From the NCBI GenBank assembly GCA_003956705.1, contig QZCP01000200.1, positions 1-64,000 on the forward strand: 64,000 bases of DNA, given 5' to 3'. Origin of the DNA: Brevipalpus yothersi (lineage: Eukaryota > Arthropoda > Arachnida > Trombidiformes > Tenuipalpidae). A program made the position numbers and the translations under genes. Within the stretch, counting starts at the first letter, position 1. Every line of letters begins with the position of its first letter. The notes below the pieces were generated by a model, which was given only the letters and a program-made list of their open reading frames with translations, was not told where the DNA came from and did no database searches. This document shows positions 49,850 through 59,633 of this stretch, piece by piece.

Positions 49850-51854
49850 GGGGGGAAGATGAAAGATTGAGAATAGAATTGACGATGAAAAAAGAATAAG
49901 AGGAATATAGTGGAGTGAGAGATGACAGGCAGATAAATTAATATTGAGCAAAACGTTCAAGAGATCGAGAGAACGAAGGATCATTCATTTCGTTGTCTGT
50001 ATGAATACATGCCCGTTAGAAGAAGAGAATGTCATCATTTCTTGTGCACATTTAATCTACTTAGACCTTGTCTGGCACACATACATACATAGATAGACGG
50101 AAAAACCTTTCTTTCTTTCTCTCTCTCTCTCTCTCTCTCTCTTCACGATTATAAGTATAGCCACTAGTGTTGATGCATACTTCTTTTGAGCGTAATGATT
50201 CATTGGAATGGTGATGAGATGGCCATCGTGAAGATAGTGATCATTATTAGTGCTGATGATCATAATAAAGCTAAAGCTTTTCCTAACTGGGTGATTGTAC
50301 GTATATGTGTGTATAGACATATATATATTTAGTGGATATAAATAAATTTCTCGATATATATGTATTTATATTCGGACTGGAAAAAAGAAATGATGTATTG
50401 CTCTTTCCATAGTAGAGGAAGAGCATGTACGCACACACACACACAAAACTGGTGACATAAATTAAGAGGATAAACAATAAAGACAAGAGAAAGAAAGTAG
50501 AGTGAAAAGAAGAAGATAAAATGAAGATAGAAGACTATATATAATAATCGATCATCATACGATGAATGGCAGAATATGAAAAATGTATCAAACTTACCAT
50601 GGATGAGCAAGTGCTTCTTTGCAACTAAAGCGTTTCTCAGGATTGACGCAAATTAAACGTGAGATAAAATCTTTTGCTGAATCAGATATATCATCCCAAT
50701 ACGGTGAATCAAATTCAAATTCACCTTTCAATATCTGAGCAAATAAATTGGCATCATTTTCATCATAAAATGGTGGATAACCACAAAGTAATATGTATGC
50801 TATCACACCGATCGACCAAACATCGACCGCTTTTCCATATGGCTTCTGTGAAAGTACCTCCGGGGCAACATAACCTAAATTGTGGGTAATAGGAATCCAG
50901 AGAATATGCAAAAAATGGAAAGAAAAAAAGAAAAAAATAGAAATCAATAAATCATAATCATAAGCATTTACAGGGGAAACATTATCGATATTTGTTGATG
51001 CATGACTATACCTGGAGTACCACAGGCAGTGGACATTACACCAGAGTCTTCCATTTTGGAAAGCCCAAAATCACTGATCATTATCTTTGATTCTGGATCT
51101 GCATTATAATACAATAGATTCTCTGGTTTCAGATCACGATGAACAACTCCTTGTGAATGCATATAATCAACAGCTTCCAATATTTGTCTTATCAAGGCAC
51201 TAGCATCTCTTTCAGTGTATGAACCTTTCTCAACAATACGATCAAAAAGTTCACCACCGGTTACCAATTCCATTACAAGATAAACTTTTTGTTTATCTTC
51301 AAAAGTCTCTCTCAATTGTACAATATTGGAATGATTTAATTTTCTAAGAACTTTGATTTCATTTTCCAATGAATCCTCTTTACCCTTCAACGCTTTCTTA
51401 TCAATACACTTAACAGCTACTAATTCACCAGAATTTACTTTGCTTTCGGCCAATAATACTTGTGAAAATGCTCCTCTATGTGAATCAGAAAAGAAAAAGA
51501 GAAAAAGAGCGAAAAAAATAAGAATTCAATTTATCTGATCAAAATAGGTGAATAAATTTCATTCAAATGATGATATACATGATATAATGATATGTAAAGT
51601 GATGGAATACTTTGTCAAGATCGAAAGAAGAGAGAAAGAGCGAGAGGAATGAGCAAACATTTGATGCAGGAAAAAAAATGCGGGAATCGTGAGAATATCA
51701 TGTGTTCCTTATCATCATCAAGGCAAGGTTTATCGAGTTGATTACTAGATAGTGGTGTTTACTGTCATAGGAATGAAAATGACGCTTTTATCATCGTCAA
51801 CAGTGTGAATGTTTTCATGGATCGTGATTGATTGTCAAACCAGGAGAAGGATGT

Positions 51855-51919
<65 letters not shown>

Positions 51920-52034
51920 AAAGAAGTGACAGGAAAAAGTTGAAGATAACCAATATCATGACAAAAAATCGGAAAATACTGTGAACCAGTTTTTCAGAGG
52001 AAAAGTGATATGTTGTCATGAAAAAAATGACTGG

Positions 52035-52065
<31 letters not shown>

Positions 52066-52286
52066 GAAGAAAGAAAGTGATAGAGAGAAGGAAAATAGCT
52101 ATGATGCAGTTCGAAATATAAAGTTCAAGCATGAAAGTGATGATAGAGGCAACATGTTGGAGAAAAGAGAAGAAGCTAATGGTGAACAGGTATCTCAACT
52201 TACGTTCCTAGAACATCTTTTAATTCATATTTTTCTTCAATACGATTTCCATCTTTTTTCACCTCTTTTTTACCAAAAAGAGGCAT
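28002..52286 (-). CDS. CaMKI: Calcium/calmodulin-dependent protein kinase I (CaMKI), 24-kb gene
   Basis: Five minus-strand exons: 52204-52286, 51012-51475, 50598-50874, 31010-31097 and 28002-28226. All join in phase (2, 1, 2, 0) to 378 residues (human CaMK1 370). The start MPLFGKK matches arthropod CaMKI. The kinase domain runs from about 20 to 275: glycine loop GTGAFSQV, catalytic Lys about 50 in AVKCIDKK, HRDLKPENLLYY, DFGLSKMED, the activation-loop Thr in STACGTPGYVAPE, and YPPFYDENDANLFAQILKGE. The autoinhibitory exon (ISGNAASDKNIHGSVSEQLK, then KNFAKSKWK) and the calmodulin-binding end (QAYNAAAVIRQMKKLA) are encoded 19.5 and 22 kb from the kinase exons. The tail is Thr/Pro-rich. CaMKI is a cytosolic kinase switched on by Ca/calmodulin and by phosphorylation of the loop Thr (family knowledge). 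Introns are 728, 137, 19500 and 2783 nt; the large one contains the PI-PLC gene on the other strand. Confidence 0.93.
31010..31097 (-). CDS. CaMKI: CaMKI exon 4 (autoinhibitory segment)
   Basis: An 88-nt exon with acceptor CAAATAG and donor AAA/GTAAGT. It completes the split Trp codon of the preceding exon (HPW) and encodes ISGNAASDKNIHGSVSEQLK followed by KNFAKSKWK, matching the autoinhibitory helix after the kinase domain in CaMK1 proteins. Confidence 0.93.
31350..31440. repeat. Compound (CT)n-(TTTC)n microsatellite
   Basis: CT dinucleotides from about 31350 to 31396 pass into TTTC tetranucleotides to about 31438, in CaMKI intron 3 near its 3' end. Confidence 0.95.
32490..32535. repeat. 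(GA)n tract
   Basis: Dinucleotide repeat of about 45 bases in CaMKI intron 3. A shorter GA run is at about 33150-33177. Confidence 0.95.
34790..34838. repeat. (CT)n tract
   Basis: CT repeat in CaMKI intron 3 with one TTT interruption. Short GA runs follow at about 35071-35092, 35802-35820 and 36474-36494. Confidence 0.95.
38141..38201. repeat. (CT)n tract
   Basis: About 60 bases of CT repeat; a second imperfect CT run is at about 38755-38813. Both lie left of the nested PI-PLC gene. Confidence 0.95.
39576..40832 (+). CDS. Secreted phosphatidylinositol-specific phospholipase C, bacterial type
   Basis: A single uninterrupted frame. The ATG at 39528 gives 434 residues; the in-frame ATG at 39576 gives 418 and opens directly on a signal peptide (MFKCTYFVAKIIIVIHLFTL), so it is preferred. 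Numbered from 39528, the PI-PLC X domain starts near 68 (KSWMKSVSNDTYLYQLSLPG). It carries both catalytic histidines (GTHDTM, His89; EIHHGVMYQN, His133), the LDIR strand (Arg121) and a later VYMDFPGETLIRTIIG corresponding to the MDFP strand of Bacillus PI-PLC. The layout (W-hydrophobic-PGTHDTM, QTMSLY-like EINT, LRAGIRTLDIR) is that of secreted bacterial enzymes rather than eukaryotic PLC-beta, -gamma or -delta, with no PH, EF-hand or C2 domain. About 105 extra residues follow. Such enzymes cleave PI and release GPI-anchored proteins (family knowledge). It is nested in CaMKI intron 3 on the opposite strand. Confidence 0.88.
   Translation: MFKCTYFVAKIIIVIHLFTLSSFFSDYHVNCERLLKDDRYYNHNGQINVLQKSWMKSVSNDTYLYQLSLPGTHDTMALFGGLYFETQSMNLYSQLRAGIRTLDIRCRHIGDRFEIHHGVMYQNANFDHVLAAVTTFLGSFPSEVILMRVKEEYSARNNTRTFLETFEYYIDKPTYRHYFWPGQDVNVQLGQIRGKIVILRDFPGKKAIGIPWSSFDIQDDYKVPSLLKIAEKWMKIVKQFEKSKNNHDPIGIINFLSAFGLRAPPAGIAKRINPLALIWLFRNQVDCVGIVYMDFPGETLIRTIIGLNYGLKITNLMDTGTILKFQCNHPPITSLEHDYDLDYTISDQSLINLKVNSSYQYQNKLIGINTCKFWARTKFASIYLTAGNERIVATESGLFRQRDDFADRQEVARWKVAT
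41433..41513. repeat. (GA)n tract, about 80 bases
   Basis: One of the longest pure GA repeats in the window, 600 bases beyond the PI-PLC stop, inside CaMKI intron 3. Confidence 0.97.
42485..42551. repeat. (CT)n tract
   Basis: Pure CT repeat of about 65 bases in CaMKI intron 3. Confidence 0.97.
44466..44518. repeat. (GA)n tract
   Basis: Pure GA repeat of about 52 bases in CaMKI intron 3. Confidence 0.97.
45300..45661. repeat. (GA)n - 239-base N gap - (CT)n
   Basis: GA repeats at 45300-45381 run into N at 45382-45620, after which the sequence resumes as CT repeats to 45661. The polarity is reversed across the gap, so it is either an inverted repeat or a wrong join. Confidence 0.95.
45969..46008. 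repeat. (GA)n tract
   Basis: Pure GA repeat of about 40 bases, 300 bases right of the gapped GA/CT element. Confidence 0.95.
47329..47400. repeat. (GA)n tract
   Basis: Pure GA repeat of about 72 bases in CaMKI intron 3. Confidence 0.97.
48055..48123. repeat. (CT)n tract
   Basis: CT repeat with two TTT interruptions. Shorter tracts nearby: GA at 49018-49046, GA at 49808-49843, CT at 50116-50142. Confidence 0.95.
51857..51915. repeat. (GA)n tract in CaMKI intron 1
   Basis: Pure GA repeat of about 58 bases within the 728-nt first intron; an imperfect GA run follows at about 52034-52064. Confidence 0.95.
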
Positions 52287-54199
52287 ACTTGCTTGAATAT
52301 GAGATTTCAAATGAATCTCAATACTTCCACACAAAAATGATAATATAATTATCGAATTTGATTAAAAAGAGAATGAACAGATAAATCTGGAAATCTCAGC
52401 AAAAATCTGAGGAAGCACAAAAGCCTTGATAAGCGAATGTTTATTTCTTGAAGAATGAAAAGACGCTGAATGAAGGTGTGTATATTGGTATTTGAGATAA
52501 AATATAGCGATAATAGCGTAAAAGATGATGGAAATATATCCTCTTATATCACCATCAATGGAATGGATCGTAGTAATACTTTAGGTAGTATAAACCATAT
52601 GAATGATGGCTGGGATCACAATTGTCACTGCATCATGTTGATCTCATCAACACTTGATAAATATGAGAACGGATTGAAAATAAACCATAAAAACATATAC
52701 ACATAAAATAATCGATATGAACAAGATGAAAGACAAAACCAATCAAACTCAAAAGGAATGATTAAAATTCAATAATATGAAGCAAAACTTTGGCTATGTG
52801 TTCGAATTGATACTAGTATCAAGTTTGTTTAATTTAAGCAAGAAAGAAAAATATGAATGTTGACAAACAATAATCAACAGCAGCAATTGATGAAATGAGT
52901 GATGCAACACTTTACGATAGATGTTGATACTGAATGGCTGGATTGAAGAAGTGAAGAACAACTGGCTGATTGTTGTTATTGATGATGAAAGGATTTTCTT
53001 TCTCTTCTCTGAAGCTTCCCAATAAGTGTCAGATCAGAAAGTCAAAAAGATCTGATGTAATTAACAATGCTGAATCCATCACATAAATGGAACACAGCAT
53101 TCAGATAACATCGATTATGTATATATTTATGGATGAGAGAGAGAGAAAATGTAATTTCAATTATACTCTATAAATACACATGTAATACAATCGATGGTGT
53201 GAGGTATATATATTGAAAGATTCACAGGAGAACATACATACACGTTGATAAGCACCAGCAGCAGATGATTTATCAACAATAACAACAACAATATATTTTA
53301 GTGAGTCATGGTAAAAATTCCAGCATGATGATCACCTCGACTGAAAGAAGGGAATACAAATTACAGCATAGAAATCGTTCTCACTCGATCTCATGTCTTA
53401 AAAGTTGCTAGTGAGACTTTCTATCTCTCTCTCTCTCTCTTACTCTCTATTTTCTCTATTCTGTATTCTCTCTCCAGTCAGTATAAAAAGGAAAAAAGTG
53501 TAAGCATTTTTCGAATTCTGTTTCATCGATCTTTTACTTACTCTCTCTCTCTCTCTCTCTCTCACTTCCAGCTGTTTTCATTTTGCGCGCCACTTTGGCC
53601 ACTTGCCATCTGGTGGCATATAATCAGAATACTTGGAACTTTATGATAGTTATGATAGTTATGTGTGTGTGTGAGAGAGAGCAACAGGGTGTTAATTTTT
53701 CTTTGAATTATTTTATAATTTTTCGATTTTCAATTTGTTTGTATTCTTTGATAGGGTGATAATTTTTGTTTACATTCATAAATATCAATTTTTTCATCTC
53801 AACTTATTCCATTATTTTTTTTCATTGGTAAATGTGAAGTGTTTCAAAACTTTTCACCCTGTAATGGGTGATAATAAAAAAGCAATAAACTTTGATGACG
53901 ATAAGTTTGATTGGTGATGTTCTTTTCAATTGATGTGATTTAGGAAATAATATTTCAATAAATTTTCGATTAAGGATGAGGTTCAAAGTCATCATGACAA
54001 TTAATTGTGGAGAATAAGTAAATTCGACTGATATCCTACATTTCCGATTATCATTGAAATTTTATCAGTTGAACAGATGAATATGGATCAGAAGGAGAAA
54101 AATGATCCCTCGAATATCAGCCCCTCCACTTGGAAGTTTACTTCCTGTGATTGTCAATCTTGGCATGAGGGTGACTCTTTCAAGATTCAAGATCTTTCA
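52287..54199. other. Upstream region of CaMKI; no gene seen
   Basis: About 1.9 kb with short CT tracts at about 53425-53440 and 53542-53562. The small open frames here (such as 53735-53917) have no domain. It should contain the CaMKI promoter and 5' UTR, read leftward, and ends at the right arm of the inverted duplication. Confidence 0.5.
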
Positions 54200-55905
54200 A
54201 GATTAAATTCTTATCACACTTGAAATTCACGATTCATGATACGGAAGGTGACATTCACACAGATATGATAGAAATAAAAAGATAACAGTTCATGTTATAT
54301 TTTTATCAGATTTGAATTTTAACAGCCATTAAATGAGAGCTTATCTCTTTTTATCATCAATTTATTTTGATTAAGTGTCAAGGATGATCATTGTTTGTTT
54401 CAACAGAATACACAGTTGTATGCTGTTAGATGGTTGTGGCATCCGAAGAATTTTAGATGACCACTGTCAGGATGCTTGAGTCACTGATGAGTATCCGATC
54501 CTTTTATCATAATGGAATACAAATGAGCATGAAAGTGTAAAATGAGGAAGGCTCATGAGAATCAACAGTTCGAATGAACTGGAGACGAAGTATCTATAAT
54601 ATGGGAAGAACTAATTATAATTGTTTCAGCTATTCGAATCATCCTGAAGTAGTGTGAAGGTAGGATCATAAAGCGGGAAAATTTCAGCTGAAAACTTAAT
54701 GAAGAGATGGGTTTTCAGGTTCACAAGTGAGAACTAGTCGAATTGATTAGAATCTTTTTATGAGGAGAAAAACAAAGTGAGACTCATTAATATTAACTCA
54801 ACATTCCCAAGTGTACCAATTGATTCTTAAAACATCATTTTTTTGGAAACTTTATTAAGCATGATCAGGACCAAGTTGAACACTCCTCTTTGATCACTCA
54901 ACTTGGGCCACAACAATCCCACAACTGGACAGTAACTCTCTCACGAACATATATTGAATTTGAATTGCTTTTAATCAGATCAGTTTTTCGTCAAGTAGTT
55001 AGTTAGTTTAAGCTAATCAAGTTATTGTGGACAACAACTCATCTATCGAAGATCCTTCGAACTTTGTGTGATTCAATTTAAGCAAAGTTTTTCAATATTT
55101 TGTTCGAAAATATCAACTGCTTCCTGTCATGGATCGGATTCAGGGTGAAGATTACTTGATTAATGGTGTGCCTCATACTACGAATACTGCTGTATTTGAT
55201 CAGATGCTTCTATCCAAGCCTTTGATAATGATACTGTTGATGATTCTGCAGGGTATAATTATTCTTGGAATTGCTCCTCGATTGAAAAACCTCAAATTAA
55301 ATCTCAAGCCTTATCTACTCATCTTCAATGGTTTCATGTTCGGTTTCTACGGTGTTAGCTTAATTGTTTTCCTGGGAGCATTTAAATTCGAAAAAAGTTG
55401 GTCTTGTGATGATGATGTTGATCCATTTCGAAAAGTTACCGGTACTTACATGTCCCAAGTTCTAATTGTGATGAAAATGGTAGACAACATTTCACCTATG
55501 GTCATGATGATACAAAATCATTCGAAAGTTCATGCAATCTGTTCATTCATCCATCTGAATTATATTGCATGGGTTGTTTGGTTCATCCTTAAATTAGATC
55601 AAATAAAAGCAGCCTTCTTTATTCTACCAGCTTGTGATCTTCTTCGAATGACTCTAAAATATCAATATCATGTTCTCATAACTCCAGATGAAGGAAAATC
55701 CAAATACCGATGGTTAAGACATGTAATTTATTTTATTTCACTAGCTCTTGCTGCCCTGAATTTATATCATTTGAGCTATTTAATTAGTTGTGATTGTCCA
55801 AGCATTCCAAAGCCCTTGCTATGTTCAGCATTTGCTCTGATTGCTTGTGAAACTGTATATTTGACCAATAGAATGTATGGGCCAAAGCTCAAAGAATTGT
55901 AATTC
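54200..55905 (+). repeat. Inverted duplication, right arm (ELO-like gene plus upstream 0.9 kb)
   Basis: Aligns with the reverse complement of 24297-26000. Between 54540 and 55020 the two arms differ only at scattered single bases although this is non-coding. Differences increase leftward of about 54480. Right of the stop codon at 55902 the sequences diverge at once. Confidence 0.9.
55129..55902 (+). CDS. ELO-family (fatty-acid elongase-like) membrane protein, copy B; histidine box missing
   Basis: 257 residues from ATG 55129, the same length as copy A and differing at only about seven positions (for example INGVPHTTN against INDVPHTTS, VMMIQ against AMLIQ, the last residues GPKLKEL against GSKLKVL). 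As in copy A, the ELO membrane layout is present but the HxxHH box is replaced by FIHLN and the MYxYY region has lost its His. Upstream, the frame that is open in copy A is closed here by TGA at 55069-55071, which supports the internal ATG as the true start in both copies, or else makes this copy defective. A 5' exon has not been found. Confidence 0.68.
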   Translation: MDRIQGEDYLINGVPHTTNTAVFDQMLLSKPLIMILLMILQGIIILGIAPRLKNLKLNLKPYLLIFNGFMFGFYGVSLIVFLGAFKFEKSWSCDDDVDPFRKVTGTYMSQVLIVMKMVDNISPMVMMIQNHSKVHAICSFIHLNYIAWVVWFILKLDQIKAAFFILPACDLLRMTLKYQYHVLITPDEGKSKYRWLRHVIYFISLALAALNLYHLSYLISCDCPSIPKPLLCSAFALIACETVYLTNRMYGPKLKEL

Positions 55906-56883
55906 AGTATGAATAACTTTTATATAAATACAGTTTGTTGCAAAATTTTACCGCCATCCAAGTAATTACATGAAGATTCACTACTATGAGGCTTGTGTAT
56001 CTGAGAAATAAAAAGAGACTTGAGAATAAATTGAATTTTTTCAACAATTCTATCTCATTCTGACCATTTCTCATTATATCGCCCTGCGTTTGGAAAATTC
56101 TGAATCCATGGAAATTATACCAATTTCAATTGCCTTTCATGAAAATATGCCAATAGATGAATGTTTCTGATGGAAAATTCGATGATTCATTGCTCTTGGG
56201 TGGAGGAAAATCGACCAGAAAGTCCGAACGGTTTGTTGGTACTAAGAATTTGGGATGCACGTGGTTAAAATCGTTAAAAGAAAATCATATGTCAGAGTTA
56301 ATTGATCTTGATGCTCATTCAATAAGAAAAATTTCTGTTTATCTTGAGGACATTTTCACCGTGATCAGAAGCTTCATGTACATGTATTATGTTTGATAAA
56401 TGCCAATTTGTGTGCCTCAAGAGATTATTTAATAGTTATAAGTTATATTTTCTTGAAAATCAGAGCTTGTGTGCTTTATTTTTGATCATTGAAATTAAAT
56501 GATCCACCTAACTTTGTTTTCAATACAATCTTCCTCGTTTTTAGCGCGTAAAGCTCACCAATACCTTCTAATCACCCTGAATCGCCAATTTTAGCAAATA
56601 TTTTTTCAAGGTTTCAGATCAAGAAACTGAACAAATAAACTCCTATACCAAATCTGATTGATGTTCATCTGATCTGGAAAAGTTCAGAACATCAGAACAT
56701 GAGCATTCTATCCTTCAAGATTCAGAGAAAGTTCACTCTGATGCCAGAAAGGCCAAAACTTTGATCAGTTTGTCTGCTTACGATGTTTTTCAAAATTTAT
56801 TCACCCAGTTCCATATTTTATCGTGTGTATATAATACAAAGTATATACGTTATAGAGCAAATGATTAATGTCAAAATTTGAAG
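55903..56883. other. Convergent intergenic spacer
   Basis: About 1 kb, AT-rich. A 79-codon frame at 56157-56396 (+) has no recognisable feature. The 3' ends of the ELO-like copy and the Cys-rich gene meet here. Confidence 0.5.
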
Positions 56884-58029
56884 CTAAATTATGGGAAACT
56901 TCAAAAATTCATTCATATTCCCCATCCTTAGATTCATGCAGCATTTACACTGGCCAGCAGAGTTTTGGGAACATGAAAACATATAGCGGTGATGATCATT
57001 AAGAAGCTTGAAAAAATCACTTGAACATTCATAATTATCGCAAATATCACCATCAACCTCAAAATTTTGATCCCTATCTGAACTGATGCCGAAAAAATCG
57101 CCATTCGATTTGGGTTCTGATTCAGTTGCAGTTTTTGGAGAGGAAAATAAATCAAATTCATACTTCAATCGATCGGAAAACGATATAGTACGGTTGAAAC
57201 AGCAATCGCACTCATTTGTATTGCCAATTTTAACACAATTCATCACATGAATTGGCATCCGCTTGATATTTTTAACTTCAGGCCCATTGCAATTATATTT
57301 TGAACATTCCGAATCAGCGAATCGAGATCTTTTAGGTGAATCATCGAAAACATTCCATTCAGATGGAGATGATTTATCATTGGTATTGAATATTGGAAAA
57401 TCGAACAATGAAGCATCGAACTCATCACGAGAGTCTAAGAATGTATCAAATGAACCAAAATCCTCATCAAATAGATTCCAACTTCTATTTTGATTGGATT
57501 TCTCTTTTAAACGTCTCAAATCACGAACCAAACTGTTAACATCTTCATTTTTCAATTGTGTATTCACACAACATCGACACTGGATTCCATAATCAAAACA
57601 TTCAGCATTCGGACTGGACAATGAACGAATGGCTTTCACTTGATAATCATCACAATCCAATGTTTTACACGATTTTCCTCCATTCGGAAGTGATCGAAAT
57701 AATATTTCTTGATTCAATTCTTTCAATTCTCTTGGGGACAACGTTTTTCGTAGACAACATCGACATGGTGAAGTTTCATCGTAACACCGAACACGATCAG
57801 TGAATTCATTGAGAACTCGAATTATATCAGTATTACAGGGATTTGTGTAGCATGTATTGTCTCTGAAGATATCGTTTCCACTGGAATGTCGTCGATTATC
57901 ATCATCCCAAAAGATATTTGAATCAAATGGAGCAGCAATCAGTGGATTTGTTGAACATAAAATAAGAAGTATCAAATTCTTCAGATGAACATGACTAAAA
58001 TCGATGTGAGTCCAGCTCATTATGGTCAA
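56884..58029 (-). CDS. Secreted cysteine-rich protein with four C-x4-C...C-x-C-C modules, function unknown
   Basis: A single exon of 381 residues. The hydrophobic start (LKNLILLILCSTNPLIAA, about 17-34) is a probable signal peptide. Four modules follow the pattern C-x4-C-x(16,17)-C-x(6-8)-C-x-C-C. They begin CYTNPC (about 61), CKTLDC (about 120), CSKYNC and CDNYEC, and end CRCC, CRCC, CDCC and CKCC. Spacers are acidic, Phe/Asp/Ser-rich and probably disordered; a dibasic KRSR precedes module 3. Six cysteines per module suggest three disulfides each. I recognise no named family and propose a repeated extracellular module. Position between the ELO-like copy and the lectin gene gives no functional hint. 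Confidence 0.85.
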   Translation of the reverse strand: MTIMSWTHIDFSHVHLKNLILLILCSTNPLIAAPFDSNIFWDDDNRRHSSGNDIFRDNTCYTNPCNTDIIRVLNEFTDRVRCYDETSPCRCCLRKTLSPRELKELNQEILFRSLPNGGKSCKTLDCDDYQVKAIRSLSSPNAECFDYGIQCRCCVNTQLKNEDVNSLVRDLRRLKEKSNQNRSWNLFDEDFGSFDTFLDSRDEFDASLFDFPIFNTNDKSSPSEWNVFDDSPKRSRFADSECSKYNCNGPEVKNIKRMPIHVMNCVKIGNTNECDCCFNRTISFSDRLKYEFDLFSSPKTATESEPKSNGDFFGISSDRDQNFEVDGDICDNYECSSDFFKLLNDHHRYMFSCSQNSAGQCKCCMNLRMGNMNEFLKFPII

Positions 58030-59633
58030 AAGAATTTGGTTTGATGAAAAATCTGGTTGAGTTCAGTCAATTAAGTAGTAGAAAATTTTCATTGAACACT
58101 TTTTAGTACCATAATTTCCAAAATTTGGATCAATTTGAATAACGTTGGTAACAACATTGTGTTGAAAAATTGAAGATTCAAATTTTTGGTCAACTCTAAC
58201 TTTGATGACCAACAACATCAGATCAAATAACAACATTCAACTTAATATTCATACTTGCGATCATAATTACGATACTGAGGTGTACACATTATGAATGAAC
58301 AGAAATTGTTCCAAGAACCTTGAAAAAATGAATGAAGACAAAAGTTGTCTTTTTTGACGCTTCTGTTGGACAACTATTTTCTCTCTTCTTTCTTTTATTG
58401 TACGATTCTATCTTCTTCTGAACTGTAATTTGGCGCACTTGAGGCTATCCTGAAAAGAGTCCTTTGAATTTATATATCATCATGCTTCCCATCATTGTCA
58501 ACCCAAAAATATTTCTCATCATTCCAGTTGTCAACATTGAAAACACCATGAAACCATCAGAGTAACCTTCACAAGTGTCATCGAAGGTTATCATCAAAAT
58601 GTACTGTTACTCTTACGAGTCTGAATTCAGCAAAGCTTTCAGAGGACTGATGGAATTATTCTAACTTTATCAACATATAGTCGTATTAGTCGTAAATCTA
58701 TGGAATTAGTTTGAAGAAAAGCTATGGTTGACTAAAATTTTTGAATTTGAATCGAATTTAAAGCTCAACCTGTGATGCTCTGAGCTAAAGTGTCCGATCG
58801 AATTTTGATATCATTTCGAATCGATGGACATATATTTTGTTTTGATGAGAAAAATAAATGAATTCAATAAATTTTTTTTAACAAAATTCAAATCTCTTAT
58901 ATTTACAACAATTGATTGGAAACCATAATTATCACAATATTTGATTAAGTGAAAGTGTACCATTGATAGTTTGTTCTTCTTTTTTTCTGGAAAAATGGAA
59001 AGATCACTCCAAATTATTTATTAACATTAATTTATAGAAATTTTGTGATGTGGTAGTGGTTGTTGACGCTTGTTTTTTGTTTTTCACTTTTAGGAAAATT
59101 GTATTCGGTGGTGTCTTGGGTTCAGTTCAATTTGCATTCGTCAATTTTCGAAATTTTCAAAGTCCTCCTCAATGATCAACAAAAAGTGTCCAAAACGGGA
59201 CAGTGTGACATGTGAATGTTGATGTCCACAATGTCCCAGAAAGTGAAAGAGAGAGAGAAAAAAAGACGATCATTATAATCAAAGCTATTATCAATGATGA
59301 TCTTCACTCATTTTGTGTTTTGTTTTATCTTCGTTTTGCATCTTCTTTTCAACAAGAGTAAAGATTATCAAACAAATTAACAATCGAAAATGATGGCCAA
59401 ATAGAGTAAAAAAATAATCATCTCAAGTAGGGCAGCGAAGGCAGGCATGTGGTAGTAGTAGTAGTTGTGATACCATAGGTTGACCATCAGTAGGACTGAT
59501 GTAGATGATCAACCAATTAATTAGCTAATTGGTAAGTGATTTGAACACACTTACACATACACATACACAAACACAATTAGGAAAAATTATTCATTTTGCT
59601 TCTTCTCTTTCTTATTCTTTGCTTTTTATTCTA
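58030..59633. other. Intergenic region, no gene seen
   Basis: About 1.6 kb, AT-rich, no domain-bearing frame. It includes the promoter side of the Cys-rich gene and the 3' UTR of the lectin gene. Confidence 0.5.

Larger units (their letters stand above)
31098..50597 (-). other. 19.5-kb CaMKI intron 3, rich in GA/CT tracts, hosting the PI-PLC gene
   Basis: Donor CATCCATG/GTAAGT at 50597, acceptor AAATAG at 31098. Most other introns in the window are 50-140 nt. It holds at least fifteen GA or CT runs of both polarities, one N gap (45382-45620) and the PI-PLC gene at 39576-40832 (+). Apart from those, I see only low-complexity, AT-rich sequence; the many open frames in it are translations of the simple repeats or lack any domain. 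Confidence 0.85.

Noticed and set aside
50594..51453. CaMKI as a truncated kinase lacking its regulatory tail
   Set aside because: The missing exons were found at 31010-31097 and 28002-28226 with matching phases and conserved sequence, so the gene is complete.
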